Part shown: positions 1-7,749 of the stretch, piece after piece
Numbering within the stretch: the first letter of the stretch is position 1
Layout: each line of letters begins with the position of its first letter
NCBI GenBank assembly: GCA_028293765.1
Contig: JAQGOG010000016.1
Coordinates: 45,971 to 109,970 of the forward strand
DNA: 64,000 nt
Direction: 5' to 3'
Source of the DNA: Gammaproteobacteria bacterium
GTDB lineage: Bacteria; Pseudomonadota; Gammaproteobacteria; Steroidobacterales; Steroidobacteraceae
Translations under genes and position numbers: made by a program
Notes under the pieces: generated by a model
Seen by the model: the letters and a program-made list of their open reading frames with translations, nothing else
What the model was told of the DNA's origin: nothing
The model's database searches: none

Positions 1-240
1 CTCGGGACGGACCAGGGCTACTGCGTGCGCGTCGTGGTCGGCAAGAGCTGGGAGTGCTCCTGGACCCTGAGCCTGAAAGATGGCCAGATCACGGTCCAGG
101 GCCCGTTCAACGACAGCGGCGACTCGCTGCTGGCCGTGACCGGGGGCACTCGCGGATACGCCGGAGCGAAAGGCGAGCTGAAGCTTCATGCGCGTGACGC
201 GAAAGGGTCTGCTTACGACTTTAGCTACGAACTGCTGTGA
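1..240 (+). CDS. Allene oxide cyclase barrel-like protein, C-terminal part (5' end outside window)
   Basis: The reading frame is open from the first base to the stop at 238-240, so only the last 79 residues are visible. They include a Cys-x-x-x pattern in two strands, a DG turn, and the segment GGTRGYAGAKGELKL, which matches the GGTGxYxGAxGE signature of the allene oxide cyclase / dirigent-like beta-barrel fold. Bacterial members are usually small exported barrels of unknown substrate. The true start and any signal peptide lie upstream of the window. The next gene starts only 10 nt downstream, so the two are probably co-transcribed. Function beyond the fold cannot be assigned. Confidence 0.6.
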   Translation, partial: LGTDQGYCVRVVVGKSWECSWTLSLKDGQITVQGPFNDSGDSLLAVTGGTRGYAGAKGELKLHARDAKGSAYDFSYELL

Positions 241-250
241 GTCGCACTGG

Positions 251-2392
251 ATGGATAACAACGAACCCGGCCAGCAACTCAGTCGACGGCGCTTCATGCA
301 GGTTTGCGCCACTGTCGGCGGCGGACTGCTACTCAGAATCGCAGTCCCGAGATCGCGGCCGCCTTCGCTGTCCGAGGCGGCGTCGCTAAACGCTTACGTC
401 CGGATCGATGCGAGCGGGCGCGTCACCGTCGTCATGCCAAAGGTGGAAATGGGGCAGGGCACCTACACCGCTTTGCCGATGCTGGTCGCGGAAGAGCTCG
501 AAGTCGGCCTCAACAGCGTTTGCGTGGAGGCGGCGCCGCCGAATCCGGCTGTCTACGGTTTTGATGGGGACCAGTCCACGGGAGGCTCGACTACCATTCG
601 CCTCTGCTGGCTGCCCCTGCGCAAGGCGGGTGCTGCCGCGCGAATGATGCTGATTGCCGCCGCGGCAAAGAAATGGGCGGTATCACCTTCCGCGTGTCGC
701 GCCGAGCTCGGCGCGGTAATGCACGACCTCTCGGGACGGCGGCTGGATTACGGATCGTTGGTCTCCGCGGCGGCGGAGATGCCCGTTCCATCCGACCCGC
801 CGCTCAAATCCCCCAAAGACTTCAAACTCATCGGCCGCCCGACGGCGCGGCGCGACACGCCGGATAAGACGACGGGACGCGCGATCTTCGGCATCGACAT
901 TCAACTCAGCGGTCTGCGCGTGGCTGTGGTTGCGCTGTCCCCCGTCGAGGGCGGCACGGTTGCCGAACCGCTGCGCTCGGAAGCCGCACTCGCGATTGCC
1001 GGCGTCCGGCAAGTCGTGAACGAGCGCGACGTCATCGCCGTCGTCGCCGATGACACCTGGTCCGCCCTTAAGGGTTTGAAGGCACTCGATCTACAGTGGC
1101 ATGACGGGCCTAACGGTACCGTGCAACAGGCACGGCTCGTTGCCGATCTTGAAGCGGCTGCAAGGAAACCAGGCGCGATTGCGGGGCACGTCGGCGATGC
1201 CGCGACGGCGATGAGTGGCGCGGCCTCGCGTGTGGAGGCGGTTTATCACCAGCCGTTCCTGGCTCACGCGACTATGGAGCCGATGAATTGCACGGTGCAC
1301 TGGCGTAAGGACGTGTGTGAGTTCTGGGTCGGCACGCAGGCGCCCGACCGGGCGGTCGCCAAACTTGCGGATCTCGGGCTCGCGCCAGGGCAGATCCAAC
1401 TCCACAATCAGCTCATCGGCGGCGGTTTCGGGCGGCGCCTCGAAGTGGATGGCATCGTGGTGGCCGCCCGCATCGCCCGGCATGTGGAGGGGCCGATCAA
1501 GGTGCTCTGGCGCCGCGAGGCAGACATTCAACACGACAAGTACCGGCCCTACTACGTGGACCGCATCGCGGCGGGACTCGATGGTCAGGGCCAGCCGGTC
1601 GCGTGGCAGCACACGATAGCCGGCTCCGCGGTGACGGCTTTGTATTCCGGCGAACCGCTCAAGAACGACGTGGATGATGATGCGGTCGATTCGGCGGCCG
1701 ATCCGGTCTACGCGCTTGCGAATCTGGAAGTGCGCTTCGTTCGACAGGAGCCTACCGGGGTGCCGACGTCGTGGTGGCGAGGGGTGGGGCCGACGCGCAG
1801 CGTGTTTGTCGTCGAGAGTTTCATCGACGAGCTGGCCGCGGCTGCGCGGCAGGATCCGCTGCAATATCGACGGGCGCTGTTGAAATCCCCGCGTATGAAG
1901 GCGGCGCTGGATCTCGCCGCCGAGAAGGCGGGCTGGGGGAGCCCTTTGCCGGCAGGGCGCGGCAGGGGCGCGGCCGTGCAATTCGCTTTTGGGAGTTACC
2001 TGGCGCAGATCACCGAGGTCAGTGTCGGGGGCGAGGGGAGAGTGCGGGTGGATCGCGTCGTGTGTGCGCTCGATTGCGGTCAAATGGTCAACCCGGACAC
2101 GATTCGCGCGCAGCTCGAGGGTGGGGTCATGTTTGGCTTGAGCGCGGCGTTGTTCAACGAGATCACGTTTGCCGGTGGGCGGGTACAGCAGAGCAACTTC
2201 GATGATTTCCGGTCGCTGCGGATCACTGAGGCGCCCAAAGTAGAGACTTACCTCATCGAGAGTGGGGAAAGTCCGGGCGGTGTCGGTGAAGCGGGCACGG
2301 CCTGCGCGGCCGCAGCCCTTTGCAACGCTATTTACGCTGCGACGGGGAAGCGAATCCGTACGCTGCCTGTGAGTCGCGCGATGCAGACCTGA
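251..2392 (+). CDS. Molybdopterin hydroxylase large subunit (isoquinoline 1-oxidoreductase beta / aldehyde dehydrogenase-like)
   Basis: A 713-residue protein of the xanthine oxidase family, in the single-polypeptide IorB-like branch. The N-terminus carries a twin-arginine-type signal (SRRRFMQVCA followed by a hydrophobic stretch), so folded, cofactor-loaded export is expected. Family motifs are visible: GQGTYTALPMLVAEEL near residue 75, GGGFGRR near 390, and GVGEAGTACAAAALCNAI near 680, whose Glu is the catalytic base in this family. Such enzymes bind molybdopterin cytosine dinucleotide and normally pair with a small 2x[2Fe-2S] alpha subunit and often a cytochrome c. Neither is adjacent here. 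I chose the ATG at 251 because the longer in-frame version from 188 overlaps the preceding gene and puts extra residues before the Tat signal. The substrate is unknown. Confidence 0.85.
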   Translation: MDNNEPGQQLSRRRFMQVCATVGGGLLLRIAVPRSRPPSLSEAASLNAYVRIDASGRVTVVMPKVEMGQGTYTALPMLVAEELEVGLNSVCVEAAPPNPAVYGFDGDQSTGGSTTIRLCWLPLRKAGAAARMMLIAAAAKKWAVSPSACRAELGAVMHDLSGRRLDYGSLVSAAAEMPVPSDPPLKSPKDFKLIGRPTARRDTPDKTTGRAIFGIDIQLSGLRVAVVALSPVEGGTVAEPLRSEAALAIAGVRQVVNERDVIAVVADDTWSALKGLKALDLQWHDGPNGTVQQARLVADLEAAARKPGAIAGHVGDAATAMSGAASRVEAVYHQPFLAHATMEPMNCTVHWRKDVCEFWVGTQAPDRAVAKLADLGLAPGQIQLHNQLIGGGFGRRLEVDGIVVAARIARHVEGPIKVLWRREADIQHDKYRPYYVDRIAAGLDGQGQPVAWQHTIAGSAVTALYSGEPLKNDVDDDAVDSAADPVYALANLEVRFVRQEPTGVPTSWWRGVGPTRSVFVVESFIDELAAAARQDPLQYRRALLKSPRMKAALDLAAEKAGWGSPLPAGRGRGAAVQFAFGSYLAQITEVSVGGEGRVRVDRVVCALDCGQMVNPDTIRAQLEGGVMFGLSAALFNEITFAGGRVQQSNFDDFRSLRITEAPKVETYLIESGESPGGVGEAGTACAAAALCNAIYAATGKRIRTLPVSRAMQT

Positions 2393-2404
2393 TATGGGCC
2401 TCCT

Positions 2405-2575
2405 GACGTAAGCCGGGCTTTCGGCCGCGCTTCACCTGAGCGAGGCGGGCCGCGACGTCGTCGTTCTCGAAGGCGCGGGAGTACGGCGATCGCGCCTCCG
2501 GCCTCAATGGCGGCCAGGTCATCACGGGAGAAGCTGTCGCATTCCCGGAGTTCGGCATGAAGGTGTTGAGAACCA
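2405..2575 (+). pseudogene. Decayed FAD-dependent amine/amino-acid oxidase fragment (DAO family)
   Basis: Two adjacent frames together give a recognisable N-terminal Rossmann segment. From 2415 one frame reads GLSAALHLSEAGRDVVVLEG. After a frameshift near 2478 another reads GDRASGLNGGQVITGE and continues to about 2575. This is the dinucleotide-binding region of D-amino-acid-oxidase-type flavoproteins such as gamma-glutamylputrescine oxidase. The glycine-rich start and the rest of the roughly 400-residue enzyme are missing. It sits in the 248-nt gap between the molybdoenzyme and the MauE-like gene, and I read it as a remnant left by deletion. Confidence 0.6.
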
Positions 2576-2640
2576 GGCCGGCTCGCGCCGCCTGGCAGGA
2601 GGCGTCGCCCGCGCGCGCTCACTGAAGTCATTGAGCTATC

Positions 2641-3192
2641 ATGACGCCTATGATGCTGGATCCCGCAATCGGCTTATGGGTGACTGCTTCCATCGCCCTG
2701 CTGTTTGCAAGCGCCGGAGTGCACAAGTTGCGCGATCTGAGGCGCTTCGAAGGGATTTTTGCGGCTTATGGCCTCGTGCCGGCGAGCGTGCGGCCGCGCT
2801 TGTCCTGGGCGGTGCCCGTCCTGGAAATGGGTGTCGCGGCCGGACTGCTTTCCGATGCCTGCCGTCCGTACGCTGGCGCGGTCGGTATCATTTTGTTGGC
2901 CGGGTATGCGGTCGCTATCGCGGTCAATCTGCGGCGCGGGCGTCGCGACCTCGCGTGTGGTTGCGGTGGGCGCGATGAGCGCCGGCCGATTGCGGCCTGG
3001 ATGGTCTGGCGCAATATCCTGATCGCGCTGGCCCTGGCGGGTGTACTCGCGCCTTGGGCGGGTCGTCCACTAAGTCTTACGGACGCAGTCACGGTCGTGT
3101 TCGGCCTGCTCACGCTCGCGCTCGTCTATCTGTGCATTGACCAACTTCTCGGCTACACGCAACGTGCTGCGCAGCTACGAGGCCCGCGATGA
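2641..3192 (+). CDS. MauE/DoxX-type membrane protein
   Basis: A 183-residue integral membrane protein with about four hydrophobic helices, opening with a DoxX/MauE-like segment (SAGVHKLRDLRRFEGIFAAYGL). A CGCGG motif lies in a polar loop near residue 103, as in MauE relatives that handle disulfides or metals. In methylotrophs MauE and MauD are needed to mature the disulfide-rich small subunit of methylamine dehydrogenase. The stop overlaps the next start by four bases (ATGA at 3189), so translation with the MauD-like gene is coupled. No amine dehydrogenase structural genes are in the window, so the client protein is unknown. The family is clear, the role less so. Confidence 0.75.
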   Translation: MTPMMLDPAIGLWVTASIALLFASAGVHKLRDLRRFEGIFAAYGLVPASVRPRLSWAVPVLEMGVAAGLLSDACRPYAGAVGIILLAGYAVAIAVNLRRGRRDLACGCGGRDERRPIAAWMVWRNILIALALAGVLAPWAGRPLSLTDAVTVVFGLLTLALVYLCIDQLLGYTQRAAQLRGPR

Positions 3193-3782
3193 CCGCCCTG
3201 GCAATTTCGAACGTCGTACTGTGGATCGTCGTCCTATCCTTGCTGGTAGTGGTCCTGGCACTAACGAGACAACTGGGTGTACTGCACGAGCGCATCACGC
3301 CGGTGGGCGCGCTCATGTTGAATCGCGGCCTCACGGTCGGTGAGCAGGCGCCCGCGGTTGACGTCGTCGACCTGGTTGGCACCAGCATGCGTCTCGGAGA
3401 GCCGCGCGCCGACGGTAAGAGTACGCTGCTCCTGTTCGTTTCGCCGACGTGTCCAGTCTGCAAATCGCTGCTGCCGATCGTCAGATCCAGCGGCAAGGAC
3501 GAGCGCGACTGGCTCGACATCATTCTCGCGAGCGACGGCAACCTGGACGAACATCGCGAGTACGTACGGACCAACGGGCTCGGCAACGTGCCTTACGTCA
3601 TTTCCGCGCGGTTGGGGATGACCTACCAGGTGAGCCGCCTGCCGTTCGCCGCGCTTCTCGATGAGGCGGGTGTCCTGCGTGCCCGCGGCCTGGTCAATTC
3701 ACGCGAGCACCTGGAAAGCCTGTTCGAAGCAAAACGCCTGGGCGTCGCCTCGCTGCAGGACTACTTCGCCAGCGCGAAGTAA
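3189..3782 (+). CDS. MauD-like periplasmic thioredoxin-fold protein
   Basis: A 197-residue protein with one N-terminal membrane anchor (about residues 5-25) followed by a thioredoxin-like domain in the periplasm. The redox pair is in SPTCPVCKSLLP, a CPVC active site. The rest aligns with MauD-type thiol-disulfide proteins, including the VPYVISARLG segment where the cis-proline loop of thioredoxins falls. With the overlapping MauE-like gene it forms a classical accessory pair for disulfide formation or reduction in exported enzymes. The client is not evident; copper or haem protein maturation elsewhere in this window is one possibility. Confidence 0.8.
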   Translation: MTALAISNVVLWIVVLSLLVVVLALTRQLGVLHERITPVGALMLNRGLTVGEQAPAVDVVDLVGTSMRLGEPRADGKSTLLLFVSPTCPVCKSLLPIVRSSGKDERDWLDIILASDGNLDEHREYVRTNGLGNVPYVISARLGMTYQVSRLPFAALLDEAGVLRARGLVNSREHLESLFEAKRLGVASLQDYFASAK

Positions 3783-3830
3783 TCCCGACTTCGGCACTCC
3801 CAAATCTCCCCCACGGGAGAGTGCCGGGAT
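3782..3830 (+). terminator. Inverted repeat after the MauD-like gene, possible terminator
   Basis: Nested inverted repeats begin at the stop codon: atcccg (3782-3787) with cgggat (3825-3830), and ggcactc (3793-3799) with gagtgcc (3819-3825). An alternative inner stem is tctccc/gggaga. No strong T-run follows, so this may be a weak or Rho-assisted terminator, or an mRNA-stabilising hairpin. Confidence 0.4.
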
Positions 3831-3940
3831 AGTACTTCGAGAGGGGCATGAGCAAGGATCGGAATGCGGGAGCCAAACAAGAGCCGCAGAATTGGGCTCA
3901 TCTGCCGTGTGTGCGGCGTTGCCGAGCAGGAGCTGCAGCG

Positions 3941-4693
3941 ATGAGTGCCGAAATCAGAACATTGCCGAGGGGCCGCCGGGTCGCACCGCGCATCGCGGAT
4001 CGCGTGAAGGCTCTTGATTGGGAGCGCCTGTCGCATGACCTCGATGCGCAGGGTAGCGCGGTGGCCGAGCACCTCCTCGCCGCCGACGAGTGTGAGGCGC
4101 TGGCCGCGCTCTATGCGGACGAGCGCCGGTTTCGCAGCAGGGTCGTCATGGGGCGGCATGGGTTCGGGCGGGGCGAGTACCAGTATTTTGCGTACCCGCT
4201 TCCCGAAATCGTTGCCGGGTTACGCACCGCGCTCTATCCGGGGCTGGCACCCATTGCCAATCGCTGGAATACGCAGATGCGAGTCGACACGCGGTATCCG
4301 CCAACACACCCCGAGTTTCTCGCTCGCTGCCGGGAGGCCGGACAGGATCGGCCCACGCCGCTGTTGTTGCAATATGGAGCGGGGGACTACAACTGCCTGC
4401 ATCAGGATCTCTACGGGGAGCATGTCTTTCCGTTGCAGGTTGCGATTCTGTTGTCGCGGCCAGGGGCGGACTTCACCGGAGGCGAGTTCGTGATGACCGA
4501 GCAGCGGCCGCGTATGCAGTCGCGGCCGGAGGTGGTGCCGCTCAATCAGGGCGATGCGGCGATCTTCGCCGTACATCACCGTCCCGTGCAGGGCACGCGG
4601 GGCGTTTATCGAGTAAACCTCCGCCATGGCGTGAGTCGCGTGCGCAGCGGGCACCGTCATACGCTGGGAGTGATTTTCCACGACTCGAAGTGA
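3941..4693 (+). CDS. 2-oxoglutarate/Fe(II)-dependent oxygenase
   Basis: A 250-residue single-domain oxygenase of the prolyl-4-hydroxylase-like group. The iron-binding triad is visible: His154 and Asp156 in CLHQDLYGEH and the distal His229 in RHGVSRV. Arg239 in SGHRHTLGVIFHD is placed to bind the 2-oxoglutarate carboxylate. The protein is cytoplasmic (no signal peptide). I chose the ATG at 3941, preceded by GGAGCTGCAGCG, over the in-frame start at 3848, whose extra residues look non-coding. The substrate cannot be told from sequence; related proteins are usually annotated only as 2OG-Fe(II) oxygenases. It appears to be a separate transcription unit. Confidence 0.75.
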   Translation: MSAEIRTLPRGRRVAPRIADRVKALDWERLSHDLDAQGSAVAEHLLAADECEALAALYADERRFRSRVVMGRHGFGRGEYQYFAYPLPEIVAGLRTALYPGLAPIANRWNTQMRVDTRYPPTHPEFLARCREAGQDRPTPLLLQYGAGDYNCLHQDLYGEHVFPLQVAILLSRPGADFTGGEFVMTEQRPRMQSRPEVVPLNQGDAAIFAVHHRPVQGTRGVYRVNLRHGVSRVRSGHRHTLGVIFHDSK

Positions 4694-4796
4694 CGTTCCC
4701 TGGGCGGGCGCTCGCGAATATGCGTGGCTCGTGCCATGATATCGGGACGCCTTTTACCCAATCGCCTGCGATGGCACTTCTACCGGTGGTAATCCA

Positions 4797-5399
4797 ATGA
4801 AACGTCTGGTGTTAGGAGCTCTACTCTCCGGCGCGCTCGCACTACCCGCCATTGCCGCCTTGAAAGAGGGCGACGTTGCTCCCGATTTCAAGACGCAGGC
4901 CTCGCTCGCCGGCAAGAGCTTCACCTTTTCCCTGCAGGATGCCCTGAAGAAGGGCCCGGTAGTGGTCTATTTCTACCCCTCGGCCTACACCGGTGGCTGC
5001 AACATCCAGGCGCATGCCTTCGCGGTCAACAGCGATAAATTTGCAGCGGCCGGCGCGACGATCATCGGCGTGTCGCTCGACAGCATCGAGCGACTAAACG
5101 ACTTCTCGGCCGACCCGCAATACTGCGCGGGCAAGTTTCCAACCGCCTCCGATGCGAATGGCACGATCGCAAAGTCGTACGACCTCATGGTGAGGGAGGG
5201 TAAGGCGGGCAGCAAGGACACTCGCGGCGTGGAGATCGGGCATGGTTTTACCGAGCGCACGACTTTTATCGTCACTCGGGATGGCAAGGTCGCCGCGACG
5301 GTGGGCGGCCTTGCGCCAGCGGATAACGTCGACAAGGCGCTCGCAGCGGTACAGCAGCTCGCGACCGCGCAGGGCGCCGCAAAGAAAGTGGGCGCTTGA
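4797..5399 (+). CDS. Exported peroxiredoxin (AhpC/TSA, BCP/PrxQ-like)
   Basis: A 200-residue thioredoxin-fold peroxidase with an N-terminal signal peptide (MKRLVLGALLSGALALPAIA), so it should act in the periplasm. The peroxidatic cysteine lies in PSAYTGGC, matching the PxxxTxxC active site. A second cysteine in PQYCAGKFP about 45 residues later may be the resolving residue. It would reduce hydrogen peroxide or organic peroxides at the expense of a thiol donor. A periplasmic peroxidase fits beside the copper and haem redox systems in this window, but it is a single gene with no clear operon partner. Confidence 0.85.
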   Translation: MKRLVLGALLSGALALPAIAALKEGDVAPDFKTQASLAGKSFTFSLQDALKKGPVVVYFYPSAYTGGCNIQAHAFAVNSDKFAAAGATIIGVSLDSIERLNDFSADPQYCAGKFPTASDANGTIAKSYDLMVREGKAGSKDTRGVEIGHGFTERTTFIVTRDGKVAATVGGLAPADNVDKALAAVQQLATAQGAAKKVGA

Positions 5400-5406
5400 G
5401 GTAGAA

Positions 5407-5434
5407 AAGATGCCGGCAGCGAGCCGGCGGTCTT
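5407..5434. terminator. Bidirectional terminator-like hairpin
   Basis: Between the convergent peroxiredoxin and response-regulator genes lies a stem of gccggc (5412-5417) and gccggc (5423-5428) around a 5-nt loop. It is extended by aaga/tctt arms at 5407-5410 and 5431-5434. It could terminate transcription from both sides. Confidence 0.55.
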
Positions 5435-5439
5435 AGATC

Positions 5440-6093
5440 TCACAGCCGCAGATAGTCGTTCGCAATGGCGTAGGCGGCTACGGCCGTCGCGCTTCGCAGG
5501 CCCAGTTTGCGCATCAGGTTGCTGCGGTGCTTCTCGATCGTTTTGTGGCTCAGGGATAGTTGCTGCGCGATCTCGCGCGTGCGAAATCCCAGAGCGATCC
5601 GCTTCATGACCTCCCGCTCACGATCGCTCAAACCGTCGGCGTTGCGCTGTTTCGCGAGCGTGCGCTTTCTGACGAAGCCGCTGACGACCCGATCGAGGAT
5701 CGAGGGGCTTACGTAGCGTCCGCCCTCCATCAGGGTGCGGATTGCGGCGAAGAGCTCCTGGCGGGTATCTGTCTTGAGCAGATAGCCATCCACCCCCGCG
5801 CGCAACGCGGCCTCGATGACCGCGTCCTCCCTATGAAAGGACAACACGAGAATGCGTGCGCGCGGCCAACGACTCCTGACTGCCGCGATCGTCGCGGGGC
5901 CGCTTTGGTCGGACAACGAGAACTCCACGATTACAACATCCGGGTCGGTGGGCAGCGAGAGTTTGGCTACGGCGACGCCACCCACGATGATGCCGAGGAC
6001 TTCGACATCCTCCGCGAGATTCAGGAGCGCACACAGGCCGTCGCGCAGGAGTCCTTCCTCGTCTATGACCAGGATCTGGATCTTGCAGTGCAT
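5440..6093 (-). CDS. NarL/FixJ-type response regulator with Glu at the phosphoacceptor site
   Basis: A 217-residue regulator: a receiver domain (about residues 3-120) and a LuxR-type HTH (about 150-212; SDREREVMKRIALGFRTREI, then SHKTIEKHRSNLMRKLGLRS). In the receiver the acidic pair is in VIDEEG and the conserved Lys in GYLLKTD. The residue expected to be the phosphorylated Asp is Glu57 (PDVVIVEFSL; GAG codon at 5923-5925). Asp-to-Glu at this site often mimics the phosphorylated state, so the protein may be constitutively active or controlled by abundance. I start at the ATG at 6093 (MHCKIQILVID), because the longer version from 6156 adds residues unlike a receiver. The kinase gene lies upstream on the same strand after a roughly 350-nt gap. 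Confidence 0.85.
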   Translation of the reverse strand: MHCKIQILVIDEEGLLRDGLCALLNLAEDVEVLGIIVGGVAVAKLSLPTDPDVVIVEFSLSDQSGPATIAAVRSRWPRARILVLSFHREDAVIEAALRAGVDGYLLKTDTRQELFAAIRTLMEGGRYVSPSILDRVVSGFVRKRTLAKQRNADGLSDREREVMKRIALGFRTREIAQQLSLSHKTIEKHRSNLMRKLGLRSATAVAAYAIANDYLRL

Positions 6094-6302
6094 GAACCGC
6101 CTATGGCGACAGGGTGCGAGCGCACCTGTTTTCAACGAGCATAGGCGTAACCCCACGCGATTTCGCTAGGGGAAATCCCCCAGGCGACCCGCGGGTATCT
6201 CACCGCACGCGGATATCTCTTTCTCAGCATAGGCCGGCGCAGCCTTTCGGCCTAAGCTCGCCACTCGCGGCCGTCGCACGATCCGCGCTTCGGGGTGAAC
6301 TC

Positions 6303-6416
6303 GTGGTCTGGTTGAAAATACTCATCGTCTATGGTCTGTTCGTCTTGGCTTGGTTGGGGCTCCTTTGGCGCGCAGGGCGCCACTGTCGCAACAGGGAACA
6401 CCATCCTCCAAACTGA
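6303..6416 (+). CDS. Candidate small membrane protein, 37 aa
   Basis: A GTG-initiated frame preceded by a possible ribosome site (ggggtgaac) encodes a short protein with one strongly hydrophobic segment (ILIVYGLFVLAWLGLLWR) and a basic, histidine-containing tail. It lies antisense to nothing, in the gap between the minus-strand kinase and response-regulator genes. Length, hydrophobicity and ribosome site fit a small single-pass membrane protein, but no family is recognised and it may be chance. Confidence 0.35.
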   Translation: MVWLKILIVYGLFVLAWLGLLWRAGRHCRNREHHPPN

Positions 6417-6441
6417 GCATCGCGCGTCGCGGAGGTAGACG

Positions 6442-7746
6442 TCAGGGATCGTGTTCGTTCGACGTGAGGAGCCAGTCGAGCCGCGCGTGCGTGCCGCAGC
6501 CTTGATCGCCCGACAGCGTCAGTCTGCCGCCGGTCATCTGAGTGCGCTCACGCAGGTTGCGGATGCCATGTCCGAGTCCGAAGGAGCCGGACGAGTCGAC
6601 GGAAGGTAGCCCCACTCCGTCATCGGAAACAATCAAGGCCACCAGATTCGCATCCCTGACCAGCGCGACCGTTACCTGTTCCGCCTTGGCGTGCTTGGCG
6701 ACGTTGTTCAGCAGCTCCTGCGCGCAGCGGAATATGGTGGTCACCAGGCGTTGCGGAATGTCCGCGTCGGACGCCGAGATGCGGCTGCATACCGCGATTT
6801 GGGTATAGGTTTCAGCGAACTCGCGACACAACCATTCGAGCGCGGAAGCGACACCCAGGTCGTCCAGCACGGACGGCCTCAGGTCCATCGCGATGGAGCG
6901 GATCTCCTTGAGGGTGTCCCGGACCCGCTCGACCGTCCGGGTGAGCAGGGGTTGTGTATCGGCGTGCCGTCCCTGGCGGTGCAGCTCAACTGCCCGCTCG
7001 AGGGAATACTTAATGGCGCTCAATGACTGCCCGACCGAATCGTGCAGCTCCTGCGCGATGCGCCGCCGTTCCCGCTCCTGAGCCTGGATCAGCTGTTGCG
7101 ACAGCAGCTCGAGCTCGTTACGCGATAGTCGTAGCGCATCTTCGGCCGATTCGCGCCGTGCAATTTCATTGTGCAGGTCGCGGATCGCGTTTTCGAGTTC
7201 CTGTGTACGCGCGTGAACGCGTGCCTCGAGACTTTCATTCAGGGCCTCGAGCGCCGCGCGGGCTACACGCAGCGGTGTCACGTCCGTTACAACCATGACC
7301 GCGCGTGCGTGGCCCGCGGCGCGGCGCCCACCCGCGTCTCCCGTTATGGGCCGCAGAGCTATGGATACCACCCGGTCGAGACGCGAGTCGAGCGTCTCAA
7401 ATTCCACCGATGCGCCGCTCTGCATGCGGATCCACGCATCTCCCAGGAGTGAGCCGAGAATGCAGTCTTGCTCGCAACCTCCCGGATGCAGAAGGTCATG
7501 CATGTCGCGACCGGTCACGTCGTTGACGCGACCCAGGTGCCAGGCCTCGATCACCCGATTCACGCGCACGGCCTGCCGGCGCTCATCGAGGAGACAGACT
7601 ATGTGCGGCAGGGTGTCAGCGGTGCTTTCCCAGTCCTGCTTGGCCCGGGCGATCGCCTGTTGGATGTCGTCCGGCAAGGTAGGGCCTGGGCTTGCCGCCG
7701 GCGGTGACGCGCTCTTTTCGCAACCCACGGGCATCGGGGCGTTCAT
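6442..7746 (-). CDS. Soluble sensor histidine kinase (HPK7, NarX/DegS-like) with PAS domain
   Basis: A 434-residue kinase with no transmembrane segment. A PAS-like domain occupies about residues 35-150 (LPHIVCLLDERRQAVRVNRVIEAW). A coiled coil follows (about 155-215), then the HisKA_3 dimerisation box ERRRIAQELHDSVGQSLSAI with the phosphoacceptor His. The ATPase domain shows NNVAKHAKAEQV (N box), DDGVGLP and GLGHGIRNLRERTQMTGG. Kinases of this class phosphorylate NarL-type regulators. Candidates are the regulators at 5440 (Glu at the acceptor site), 8670 and 41579. The gene starts 3 nt after the stop of the lytic transglycosylase gene, so the two are cotranscribed. The input is probably cytoplasmic or membrane-proximal redox sensed by PAS; there is no direct evidence for the ligand. 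Confidence 0.88.
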   Translation of the reverse strand: MNAPMPVGCEKSASPPAASPGPTLPDDIQQAIARAKQDWESTADTLPHIVCLLDERRQAVRVNRVIEAWHLGRVNDVTGRDMHDLLHPGGCEQDCILGSLLGDAWIRMQSGASVEFETLDSRLDRVVSIALRPITGDAGGRRAAGHARAVMVVTDVTPLRVARAALEALNESLEARVHARTQELENAIRDLHNEIARRESAEDALRLSRNELELLSQQLIQAQERERRRIAQELHDSVGQSLSAIKYSLERAVELHRQGRHADTQPLLTRTVERVRDTLKEIRSIAMDLRPSVLDDLGVASALEWLCREFAETYTQIAVCSRISASDADIPQRLVTTIFRCAQELLNNVAKHAKAEQVTVALVRDANLVALIVSDDGVGLPSVDSSGSFGLGHGIRNLRERTQMTGGRLTLSGDQGCGTHARLDWLLTSNEHDP

Positions 7747-7749
7747 GCG

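Noticed and set aside
188..250. Upstream start of the molybdopterin hydroxylase
   Set aside because: It overlaps the preceding gene and separates the Tat motif from the N-terminus. The ATG at 251 is better placed.
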